A stretch of DNA of 64,000 bases, taken from contig JAMXBB010000010.1 of NCBI GenBank assembly GCA_024138015.1, positions 6,241,229 through 6,305,228 on the forward strand, given 5' to 3'. A program made the translations under genes and the position numbers. The stretch's first letter is position 1. Each line of letters opens with the position of its first letter. The notes beneath the pieces were generated by a model. That model was not told the origin of the DNA. It saw only the letters and a program-made list of their open reading frames with translations, and searched no databases. The DNA comes from Lumnitzera littorea. Taxonomy: Eukaryota; Streptophyta; Magnoliopsida; Myrtales; Combretaceae. Shown here one piece after another: positions 11,600-23,463 of the stretch.

Positions 11600-12939
11600 A
11601 TCACTTGTTAGTATATAATTTACGGTAAGGGGATATTTGGATTTGTAGTTTACTTCATAAAGTGACACTTTAGATGCCATGCATCTTGAAACAAGAGGTT
11701 TTTTTGGGACATTGATGAGACCTATGGAATCTTGTATGGTTGGATTCACTTTAGACTGTGTATTTAGATGTTATAATTAGGTTCCATTTTATATTCTTAC
11801 GGAACTTATAGTTACCGGATATGAAATAAGAGGTATAAAAATTCAATTCCATTTATTTTGTTTACTTATTCAAGTAAATTTTTAGTCTTGTTCGATCCAT
11901 AATCTATACTTAGTGATTAAACATTCCAAGATTTAGGATACTTGAATTTTTTAATATATCCAAGGTATTGTGAGCCTATCAAATATATATATATATGTAA
12001 AATATTACACTTCGTAACCATCATGATGCATCTACTCCATTGCATACTCCTACATCAATAAAAACACGCAAGATATAGAAACTATTAAGTGAATCCTCTA
12101 AACCTCAACTAATAGAATTTTGACCTAAATTATTCAAATGGAAAAATATAAAAGTAAATAACATAACTACCTAAACCATTTGAAATGCCCCAATTAAAAT
12201 AATTTATTTTGAAGAGCATTTATGTAATATAATCATTTTTCTCTCGTAGAAACAACTTCTTAAATTTTAAACATACCTTATTTTCTCCAATTGCTCTTCT
12301 CATCCTCTCCGACTTCCCCAACAAGGCAAATCAACAAGATAAGTCATCATTCTTTCAAGTTTTTTTTATTTTCCTAATTTCCTTAATGTTTGTCAAGCCC
12401 TAATTAAGTCTTTGTAAAATTCAACAAATTACAGTGAAGTATTTTTGGTTTTGGGCATAAAAAAGGTCATGTTAGTATAGGACTCGATGTTGAATTTATA
12501 GTAAGTTCCTTTATTTTCTCCAATCGGTGAAATTTTCCAATAATCTAAAAGAAAGGGTCAGTTTTTGAAGTGTTATGGAATTTAGACTTCATTATAGGCA
12601 CAAGACATGTGGTGTTGGGTTGTTTTGACTTGGGAATATTTGTGATGGAGATTTTCAACTAGATGTTGGAAATTATTTAATGTATTTACTTCGATATTTA
12701 AGTTCATAATCTGTGAGATTTATAAAAAGTTTAAATAGCAAGAATGAGAGTGTGCATAAAGTGGCCTAGGACGATCAAGCAAATTATCCGATCTAATCAA
12801 ATTTTATAATAAAGTTAAGAATATTAATAAAAATGATTCCGTAAATTTAGATTTAGGAAAATCAATAATAAAATAATTAATTATTATAATATTAAATTAT
12901 ATGTAAATTTCTCATTATTTATCGAAAACATATAAAACG
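11600..12939. other. Intergenic region, no gene seen
   Basis: AT-rich sequence without recognisable coding frames. Its right part grades into the long repeat that starts near 12,940. Confidence 0.55.
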
Positions 12940-15880
12940 AGTTTCAATAATTAGCGAATTGATAGAGATAAATTATATATACACTAAAAATTATAAAATA
13001 ACATAAATAATATTTAAGAGTATTTATTTGTACTACATATATATTTACTTGTAGGTAGAAATATACAAAATTACTTAAAAAATCCAAAATATGTTAAAAT
13101 AATACTAAATAATTAAAAAAAATTCATAAATAATTTTAAAAAATCAGAAAAAAATGTGAAAATTTCGAGAAGTGGGTTGTGGCAAGCTGGAAACTAAAGA
13201 AGAAAATCGGCCAACTAAAAATAACCAACTAGAAAGCAAAAAGAAGAAAAAATAAGAGATAAACGACATCAATTAATTCACCAAATAATCAAGGTAACCC
13301 TATAAATTCAAAAATCTACCATCAAAACTCGTTTTGGTTAGTTTAGAATAAGGACAAATTTAGGGAGAGAAGAGAAAAGAAGAAAAACTAAATTTACAAA
13401 AAATTAGAAAATTATAGTGCGAATAAGGCTTATAAAGGGAACTCATATCCAATGACCACCTAGAGAGGAACGACCGCCACCACCATCACCACCACCAAAT
13501 AGTAGACCCTACACCTAGAGCTGTAGACAATGGTAGAGCCATTGTCGATAGCTAAAGGCTCGTTAATCGGTAAATTCCAATCCTCCTTTTGAATTTGTTT
13601 GATTTAGTAAAAATATCAAATATTTATGAAAAATTAAGAAATTTTGTCTTCCTAGGTATTTTTGCATGTAGAATTAGAATATCAAACCATAGTTTTAAAA
13701 TTATAAGTGCTTATATAGGTTCCTTAAGAACATGCTGGATTCCAATAAATTTTGTATGAATTTTCAAAAATAGTAAATAATGTTATTTCAAACTAATTTT
13801 TGGTGCACATATTCTTCATATGATATATTTAATTTACATAAAAATAATTTTTGATAAACTATACGTTTAGTATTTATTAAAATTATTTTGTTGAATCTAT
13901 CATGTTTTTTATATGAAAGAAATAATAGGTTTTTAATTCAATTTCTTAATGAATCTAATTTGTAATGACTTATAAAGCTTAGTTATGATTTTGGAAATAT
14001 TTATTTTGAATTTTATAATTTTATTTGGTCATTTACCTAATTTAAGCTAATTTTTAGCAAAATTGGACCTAAAATCGGTATACCGGAGAATAATATATAT
14101 TAAATTATCTTAGTACTTTTTGTGATCATAATATAACAACCATAATTTACTGAGTATAATATATTTTCTATAGCTTTATTGCAGTTTGAGGCATTAGTTG
14201 TATATATTATACGTAATATATACTAAATATATAGGTAGATGGTATATTTTAAGTTAATTTTGTAATTTAGGGTTAATTAGATATAATTTTTTATTTAGGA
14301 TATGAACTATGTAATAACACATAATATGTAAATATAAGACATTAATGAGTAGAAAATATCATGCCAAAAGTGATAATATATAATAATATTAATATAAAAT
14401 AAATCTGATATTAAATATAAATTTATATAATTATATGAAAAATATAAAGTTTTCTCTAATCGAGAGTAAATTTAGTAGTTAAATGAGGAATACTAATTAG
14501 AGACCAAATAAGATATTTAGGAAACCCAATCATAATATGAATAATTTCATATTATGGTTTAGAATAAGTTTTTAGGGTTCCTACAGAACCCATAATTAAA
14601 AATCGACTTAGAACGTAATTTAAAACCGACTCCAAAATTGAATCAGAATTTAGCCTAAATTAGGAATAACTGTAAGAGACTTAAGAATTTCAATAATTAA
14701 ATATAGTAAAACCCTAAACTAAAGATAACAATAAGCATTATAAGATAAAATCAATATATAACAGTTATGTGTAAATTGAAACAATGCTTGTATTATAGAG
14801 ATAATTGGCGATGGCCTGTATGACACCTTCAGTGAGCAAGCGGGGAGTTCAGGTAAGTTGAGATTAATACGTTACTGTATTTCGAAGTACTAATCTGTAA
14901 TACATGGAGGCTTGAAATTGTACTTGATTGTGTTTGATAAATAATTGACTATGCGCATGTGCTTGTTTCTAAGCTTGATAATATGGTTCTAATTTACTGC
15001 TTTGATTTGTTTGAAATAATTGAACACCTTAAATCTAACTTAATTAAATATATGACTTGTAATTTTAAATCAAACCTAAATAACAACCCATTAGGGGAAA
15101 CTTAGGGTTCTCTAGCAAATACCAACCTCTTTGAAAGGGATAGTGTTGGATGGTATAATTGGTCTATTCTTCATCCTTAATTAAACTAAGTAACAAGTAA
15201 GGAGGTCGCGGTAAAGGTGAAGTCAATGCTTCGAAGGTGTCGCGAGAGGAGCGGTATCTTTATTACATAAGCTTAGGCTTGGTCATAAGCTGCTATATTA
15301 AATGGAAACTCCTCAATCCAGATTAGAAGGGGCATAATTTTTTTAATCTTACGATGGATCAGACAATGTTGTATAATGGGATTTGCTTGATTATGCATTG
15401 CATCGAATTAATTTGGTTGATAACTCTATTTATGCTTACTATATAGTTTTAAGTTTTTATTCGAACTTATCAAGCTGTCGGACGCTCATATCCCTACAAA
15501 CGTTGTTGTAGGTGTTAACTAGAAAGTGGTTTATCTTTACCTTGAAGCTATCAATCGTTGGATCCGAGGGAGTAAGGAAATACATCTTAAGAACAGATAC
15601 ATTTTTAAGGTCTTAGCTTTTATTTTAGAATCTTCCATTTTCGAATAATGTATTATTTAAAAAATATAGTATGATGAAACTTTGCAAACATAATTTGTAA
15701 TATTTGAATTCTAGTTTAGATATATATATTCACATTTTTTTAGGTAAATAACTTATTTAATTTGTGAAATATTTACTTTAAAGCAGGTTAATCATTGATG
15801 CATTATGTAAATCAAGTCTAAGATAGTGGTTATATAATCAGCTTCTATCTTAGAATAGTTTGCACAACGGGATTGTTATA
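12940..15880 (+). repeat. LTR-like dispersed repeat, copy A (same family as 59.5-62.2 kb)
   Basis: Matches the block at 59,520-62,206 in order and orientation. Shared landmarks are: a TATA box (TATAAATT, 13,301), a CCACCA-rich stretch about 170 bases later (13,470-13,497), a GCGCATGTGCTTG motif (about 14,954), and a GC-richer core (about 15,086-15,410) with AACCC(A/G)TTAGGGG, GGAGGTCGCGG and GTGAAGTCAATG. The right end reads GGGATTGTTATA. A promoter inside and an end resembling the GGGTGTTACA terminus of plant chromovirus LTRs suggest a solo LTR of a Ty3/gypsy element. No coding domain is present. The left edge is approximate. Confidence 0.6.
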
Positions 15881-16747
15881 ACTTTAGTGCTTTAGGGCAT
15901 GACTTAAGAGCCGAGTCCTGAATGGAGATCATGGATAAAAGCTTGGATTTGAACTTAGATAGCTTAAACAAAGGATGAGATAAGTTAGCCACGGTATCTA
16001 TAGATTGGAATAGGCCTTGGGGCCTAGCACTTGAAATAGCCCAATAAGAGGTTATAAGAAGACAATCTTTATTTTCAATTATTATGATTGTAATTCTTGT
16101 TCTCAAGGATCTTTACCAATTTATGCATGTAGTAGTTTTCAAGAATTGCAAACGAACGACTAACAAGTCTGAATTCAATGTATATATAAGTATTGAAATT
16201 ATTATTAGAAATATATTATCTTGAATCAAGTGGTTCCAATTTCTATTACAAAGACCTTCCAATGGGTGAAAGGAGACTACTAGCCATAATTAAAGCCGAT
16301 CCACCGGCCATGCAAAGATCGATTAACTATGATTGAGTTACCCCAATTTTATGCTTTGATCTTAAAAATTAAAAAAAAAAGATTAAAAAGATAAAATATA
16401 CAACACATAAATAGCTAGATATATAATATTGATGATAATAATAAAATAGGATAGTAATAATTATTGTTAATAGTATAAGATAGGATAGAATGAATAAATG
16501 TTTTCCTAGGTTTTAGACACTTGTAAGTAGGGAAAAAGAAGCTTCACTTTTAGTTTGAATCTAGTATTTATTAAATGTTTGCTAATAGCAATTTTTTGTA
16601 TTAGAAGTAGCTAGTGAGAATCGTTAATTGTTTGTTGGTGAGCATGATCCAATTATATAGTTATCATGCTTGTTTGTATGTGTTTATAATATAGAAATGG
16701 AAAAGAACTCTAAATTATTGTGATTATCAAATTGTATATTGTTTATT
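15881..16747. other. Intergenic region, no gene seen
   Basis: AT-rich with short A runs. A 76-codon minus-strand open frame (15,876-16,106) overlaps the end of the upstream repeat and has no recognisable motif. Confidence 0.5.
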
Positions 16748-17599
16748 AGAGTTGGGTAAAAAAACTGCGAATAGCAGATTGAACCGTAAACTGAATTGAA
16801 CTAAATAAAAAAAATGATTCTTTTACGAATCATTTAGTCACAGTTCAGTTCAGTTATATATAAATAGTTTGCGATTCGATTTTCAGAAAAGCAAATCGAA
16901 TCGAATTGAACTCTTTAGTTAAACAAAAATAATTTCATACAATTGTTTTGTTATTTTTTTTATTTCTTTCATCAATCTTTATGTATTTCATCAAATTTTT
17001 TATATCTTTTTTTTTTCTTTGTTTTATTTTTAAGGAAATTATTAAAATTAAGTTGAGTGAATTTCATTTGAAATTTCACATTTAGATATTTTCTTTTTCT
17101 AAATTGTTATTTTTTTTATATGTTTTCAAATCAAGGGTTTCACCTTGGTACTTTTTATGTATCTTTAATATCTTTTTTAGTTTTTAGTATGTCTCTTTTG
17201 TTTTCTTTGTATTGCTTTTTATTAATAGCTTTACTTCTCCCTCTTCGTTATTTATTTATTAGAATAGACTCTCTTATCCTCATTTAATCAAGTCAAGTTT
17301 ATTAAGTTTTTGTACAACTTTTTACTAAGTATCATTATACATAATAAATATATGAGAAATTAATTGGAAACATATAAAAGTTTAATGAAAAAGAAAATAT
17401 ATTATTGGAAATAAAAATGTTTAATAAAAATTTGATATAAACGGTTTGAATGGGATAAAACTGGTTTTAATTAAGTTAAAAAGATTTAGGAACCAAATCA
17501 TATAATTAGGTTTGATTTAAAAAAAATGAACCATTATATCAGGTTTGGTTTGATAAGGTAGGGCAAATCATACAAAATCGAATCGTATCCACCCTTACT
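16748..17599. mobile_element. hAT-like MITE block rich in GAATCGAA/GGTTTGG motifs
   Basis: It opens with AGAGTTGGGTAAAAAA and closes with CGTATCCACCCTTACT, an imperfect inverted pair around a GGGTGGGTA-like motif. Repeated AACCGTAAACTGAATTGAA-type motifs near one end are mirrored by GGTTTGGTTTGAT near the other. Composition resembles the insertion at 4,838-5,510. No coding frame. Confidence 0.4.
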
Positions 17600-20279
17600 A
17601 TTTATGGTTGCTCCTAGGTTGAGAAAATTGAGAATACTAAGGTATTGGAAGAGGAGTCATGGATTGGTAATTGTATTGTCTTGTAAGACAACAATCTAGG
17701 GTAACATGATTTATAAAATATATGCTGAATTGTCTCATGTAGGTAGGTGGGTTGTGGACTGGCTAACTATTGTAATACAAGCCAATTTTCTAAAAGGAAG
17801 CAGTAATTAGGTTGAAATGGTGGAATAGGGTATTGTGTACCATATGTACTAATGATTGATGCCAAAGGTGAACTTAGGATGAGGCAACTTTGACCCTATG
17901 GTCTCTTTTAGCTAAGTATGTATTGTACATATTGAAATACTCAAAGTTATGAGATGTTAAGACTATGCTCGTTGTTTAGCCTAAATAAGACAATAAAAAT
18001 TTATTTGTTGCATTAGAATTGTGAACATTAATGCTCTTTGCTTATCATTTGCATGTGCTTGGATGACTATTGTATTAGGTTCTTTTGCTTACTCATTATA
18101 GGTTCATGTTTTTCTAGGTTCGGATGTAATTATTGAGAAGGACTTCTATGATGCTTGATGTTATGACCTATTCTATGGAGGTCGGTGGATGATACATTGA
18201 ATATTATGATGATTAAATGAAAGATTGATGTTACTTTATGTTTGGTTAGTTATATGTTAAACTATATAAAGGTATACGTATAAGATTAACTTGTTATGTT
18301 TGCTTATATCTTATGCAACAAATTATAGACAACGTTATGTAGAAGATTAGCTTGTTTAAAGTGTTTATATTTCATGTACCAAACATTATAAAAGAATTAT
18401 GTAGAATTTTATATAGATGATTTGCTTGTTTAGGGTTTTCGTACTTTATATACTAAACTCTATAGGAGAATATACAAAAGTTTGATTTAGATTATGGTGT
18501 TGGCCGTTGACAATGGAGTGTTTTGTTAATTGAGTGTGCCATAAAGGCCATGCTATGTATTGTTGTAACTCCTTACATATTGTGGATATTAGTAGGTATT
18601 CTAAACATTTGCATATACATAATAAGGTATGTGTATGTGGTGGAGTTGTTATGTCTTAGTTCTAAAGGCTTAATACGTTTAAAAGTCTCTGAATGTGAAA
18701 TTCTACTTTCCCCACTAGTATGTAGCATATCTAAATCGACTAATCCTAATTGTTCTCAAAATAACCATTATAAGTCTCAATCTATCTCCCAATCAACATA
18801 ATGTGAAGCAATAGTTGGAAATTTCGTATCGAGCATGACTTTAAGGGCAATATAAAGTGCCACAACAAGGGTCTACCTATGACATTTTTGATCTTATTGT
18901 CAAACCTATCACTATTAGATTTGTCTAATCACATATTGTATCCTTAAGAAATTGGCCAACTTAATATTAAAATTACCTTTCTTCATAGTTAACTCACTAG
19001 ACAAGTCTTCACAAGCAATCACTAGGCTTTGTTATCCTAAATGTTCTTACTATCTCTTCATCTTCACAAAATCCTCTAAGCTCTCAAATAGGCCCTTTGA
19101 CCTAGTTTCATTAATTCACTAGTTTCTCCTTTACATATTTTTTTTTTTCAAAGTTAAGCTGACACATCCATGTTTATCTAATACAAGGGGTCTAACATTT
19201 ATATATTCCTAAACGACATCATTCTAATTAGTGACAACACTTCCCTAGTTTCTTATTTCATTACTTTGCTCTCCTACACTTGCAATGAAAGACATGAAGG
19301 ATTCACACTACTTATTAGGTATTTAATTAGTTATGCAAATCTTACATTCTTCTCCTCTCTTAGTCACAATATATGTAGAATCTTCTCAAATGGTATAAAT
19401 ATACAACTCTCTTCGCATGTTTGGATACCATGTCCTCTCATGTACAACTCAATGAATATGGTTTTTGCCCCTCACTTAGCTTAATTGTCATTCATGAAAT
19501 TATAGGTGCTCTTCAAAATTGATTATCACAAGACTAAATATCACATTTAAAATTGATTAGTTATGTCACTACATGCATATTCCTTATACTAACCTTTTGC
19601 AGGATGAAACTCCATTATTTGGCATTCCGAGAAATAATCTATACCTGTAGCTCTATTGAATAAACTAACTATCACACTCTAGTCTATGCCAATGTAGAAT
19701 ATATCTAAATATCTCATTCTTGCCAAAGAACTTGGCGTTCCTCTCTATTGTCCCATCATGTTGTCTTATGGCAATCTTGGTGTTACCTATTACTTTATAA
19801 ATTACATCTAGCATGATCACACCAACATATCCTTATTAACTTTCGTTTTGTTCATGAAGAAGTACTCTTTGGTCAAGTGTTAGTTTGCAATGCTCCAACC
19901 CAACAACAATGCGCCTATATGCTTACCAAAAATCTCACAACCACTCACTTTGATAATTAATGTTGCAATCTTATGTTGATTTTCGCTATATGAGATTGAA
20001 GAGGCATGTAAACATATATTATACATATATTGGGAAATATTTTCATGTAATTTACCTTTGGAGTGTAGGGATAGGTTTGTTATTTTTTACACAAGCCATA
20101 ACACCTCCTATACTCTATGTATTATACTCATCTCATTTTAATGAAATATAGTCAAAACACTACCTTGAACAATGCTTTGGTGCTAAATCACTCTAAATTG
20201 TTGATTTTCTAATAGGAATTTAAAAGTAGAAAAGGAAACTATACATGTCATTGGGATTGATGGTTCCAAATAGGATTCA
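17600..20279. other. Intergenic region, old repeat remnants, no gene seen
   Basis: Mixed-composition sequence without conserved frames. The 18,690-20,150 part is less AT-rich than its neighbours and has several unrelated short open frames (for example 18,523-18,801 and 19,266-19,484), as expected of a long-decayed retroelement, but no domain is readable. Confidence 0.5.
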
Positions 20280-20680
20280 AATTATTCAAGTTTGGCTTTA
20301 TATTTACTTGAGTTTAATTTAACTACAATAGACTTGAGCTTGACTCGAGTTACTTAAGTATTTATCTAGTTGAATACAAGAGCAAGTTCCATGCATTTAG
20401 CTTAATGACATTGCAAGCTTAATCAAGTTTAAATCTATCTTTCCTATCAGTTGAGTGTAAGCTAAGTTTGCCATTAGTATTAATTTAATTTTATAAAAAA
20501 AATTACATTATATTATATGTATGTGCATATAAGCGCATTTAACCAAATCTAATCGAGTCAAGCTTGAATTCGTTAGATATTATTTATAATCAAACTCAAA
20601 GTTTAAACCATTAAGCTAAAATTGAGTTAAATTCGGTGAATTTTCACAACTCAACTCAAGTCCACTCAACTCATTTTGAA
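20280..20680. repeat. CTCGAGTT-rich repeat (relative at 48,424)
   Basis: Repeated ACTTGAG, GACTCGAGTTACTT and TCAAGTTTAAA motifs occur in both orientations. The block at 48,424-48,810 has the same motif set and starts with TAGGGGTGTAAATGAA, a start typical of hAT-like MITEs. No coding frame. Confidence 0.4.
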
Positions 20681-20689
20681 CACTTGCCC

Positions 20690-21160
20690 GGACAATCGAG
20701 GGACCGCTCCACCTTTAGTCCTCTGGTTATACCATAGTATGGTTAGGCAACGAGAAGGGGATCATTATTAGTTTGGATCGGATACCATACGATAACAAAG
20801 AAGGAACCGACACGTTTGGAGAGCAGCTGTACCGTGGTGGGGCTCAACGTCAATTCATGGAAGAGGGTCAGAAAGCGACGATAAGGACAGCAAATGGTGG
20901 ACCGCTCTACTCTAGCAACCACACTACAAATGTTTCAAAGTGGATGAAACAGGACTAATGATAGTAAGGTGGCCTAGGAGAAGGATACTTTTGAGCTTGG
21001 ACCACATACCACACTTGGCCTTGATGTACTTCTCTATTGTAGCTAGTAGCTACCATTACATGCACTTTGGAGTGCCGTGCATTTATATTTTATGGCAAAT
21101 ACTCCTTTTTCCTTTTCTTTTTAAGGGTAAATACTTATTAAACATCTACATGATATAATA
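20690..21160 (+). other. GC-richer island with an unrecognised 61-codon open frame
   Basis: This segment is clearly less AT-rich than its surroundings. A plus-strand frame at 20,773-20,958 has a coding-like composition (Gly, Arg, Gln and charged residues; it ends SNHTTNVSKWMKQD). An overlapping second frame follows at 20,940. I do not recognise either as a protein family. It could be an exon of an unknown gene, a gene fragment carried by a transposon, or non-coding repeat; no splice partner was found. Confidence 0.25.
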
Positions 21161-22785
21161 CTGTATCAATTAAACGCAGTTATACTTATTATTATTTTCA
21201 ACGGTAAGAGATGGTGGTAGTGAAAATAATCAGATTCAAAAGGGTTCGGTAGGGATCAACTCTCTCGAAAATTTTATAATGAAAAATTTATTAGAACTAT
21301 ATATATATATATATATATATAATTCTCAAAATGCTATTTATGAAATATCTTGTAAATATAATAATTAATTTCTTAGGATTCTTTTGTAAGAATTTCTTTT
21401 CAATATTTATAAGTCATTTAAGATTTTTTTTCCCCTTTCATAAGCCATTTTATGACATTATTTGACTTGTATGTTACATTTTCAATAAATAAAATATCTT
21501 ATAAATGTAAATAGTAATCAAGAAATTTCCCTCACAAATTTAGTACTAATGGCCCATACACCCATTACTTTTTTACGTTACAGGAATTCGATAATTATAT
21601 TTCATTGTACTTAATTTGTTATATTTCTAACAATAAAATGTCTAATGTCTCATAACATACTACTATAATTGCAAGATGCAAATTTATTTCAGGATATCCC
21701 GTAATAGGACTAAATAAAAGGAAAACTCGATCGTCGACGTGACGGTCTTCCATCCGGAGCTGGCAACGATTGTAGTGGTCTCTAATACGGTGCTGCTGGT
21801 AGTTAAAGTCGAAAATGAGAGAAAGGTTTTTATCCTCTTAAAAAAAAAAAAAGAAAAAAAGATCTTCCTTTTATCTTCTTGTATTTGCTATCGCTACTAA
21901 TGGTAAGGTGTACATTCATCTCCCGTGGCCATCTATTACTAACACAACCGAAATTTTTTCAATTGTAACATAACATCACATGGCAATTATAACGAATTGA
22001 TATAATTTAAGGTCTAAAATGTTCGTAAACAATTTTCATGAAGCAAAGACATCATAGACTCATTTCTCGTCCAGACAATGTCTCAACAATTGTTTTCATT
22101 TGCAATAAGGAAAAATTTTCAATGTTAGAATGAATTGTGATATAAATACTAATTTCTTAACGGAATTATGATTTAAATCATGTTTATCCCAATATAATGG
22201 ATTAGGTCATATTCATCTTTTCTCCAAAGTTGTAATGGGATGTACTGGGGAAAACAAAATGTTGGAATGAACTAATGCTAATTAGAAGAAAAAAAATAAT
22301 GCTCTTTGACTGCATTTAGATTATATGAACATCATGCAAATTCAGAGAGGAAACAAGCTAAATATTCCATAAACCTTTTTTTTTTTTTTTTTTTTTGTCT
22401 AAAACATATCATTTCTAAGGAGAAAGAGTTGAGTGGTCTTTAGAAAATTGGAAAAACTTAAATGTGCAATCTGCATATATGCTTTATCGATCGAACAACC
22501 ATAAATGGATAGATCATCTATAATGGACCATCCTAAAAGTAAAGGGGGAAACAGTTTGTTTATCCTTTCAAGTGAAAATAATTTTTTTAGATTTCTAATG
22601 GTATTTCATTTGAAATATTATTGTTAGAGATGGGGATAGATTACTATTGATAGGATATATTGATTTTAAGGTCTTTGGCTCATGTTAACGTGTTTAGGCT
22701 TGTGCTCTAACCTAATTTGCCAATATACAACCCTATTACCTTTATGGCTGACATTGACCTATGCTTATTCGATGGCTTACTAGAA
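21161..22785. other. Intergenic region, no gene seen
   Basis: AT-rich, with an AT dinucleotide tract at about 21,300-21,320 and a long T run at 22,378-22,396. A short GC-richer patch (about 21,725-21,820) has no readable protein motif. Confidence 0.55.
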
Positions 22786-23463
22786 TGTAGTTAGATTTGT
22801 GCAAAAGCTGGCTTTGGATAGTGAATTAGCTCGACCTGAAGGTAAGCAAGCTTGAGCTACCCTATAAATTGACCGATTAGTGAACCAGTCGGGTCGGCCT
22901 ACCAATTGAGGCTGATTCAACCCTCTAATATTAAAAAAAAAAAAAGAAGAAAAAAACAACCCCCACATGTTACGTGTCTTTTCCCACTACTTTTCTTTTT
23001 TCCAATATATACTAAGTACTATCATAAATTATAGTTAATATTTATATTGTAATTTTGCTCTTTCCGTATTAATAATTTATTCATCTTTTCAAATTGTAAG
23101 TTCACTCATTTTGCTTAACTTTACTTAATATTTTAATATTAAAATAACATTACACTCATACGATCTAAATTAATTATTTTGGAACAGAATAAATTTGCAA
23201 CTTCTCTTACTTTACTTTATACAATATAAAGTATTACAATCATTTCGAGAAAAAAAAAATAGAAAACAAGAGCATGCAAAAAAATTATTTACAATAATTT
23301 ATGGGAATGCAAAAATAAAATCAAAGGAATTTAGAAAAATAATAATTAGGCAACCGGTTTAAAGGTTGGTGAACTGGCCCTAAAACTATTGGTTCAGCTA
23401 GGCCTAGTTCAACCTTGCGTTACCGGTTCACAGGCTAATTCAACATAGTGCTCAAGTCTAACT
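22786..23463. mobile_element. hAT-like MITE related to the element at 10,439
   Basis: The left end GTTAGATTTGTGCAAAAGC and the inverse of the right end, GTTAGACTTGAGCACTATG, match each other and the ACTTGAGCAAAG termini of the 10,439 element. Sub-terminal GGTTCA/GAACC motifs (for example AACCGGTTTAAAGGTTGG-like sequence) are also shared. The target duplication is not clear. No coding frame. Confidence 0.45.
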
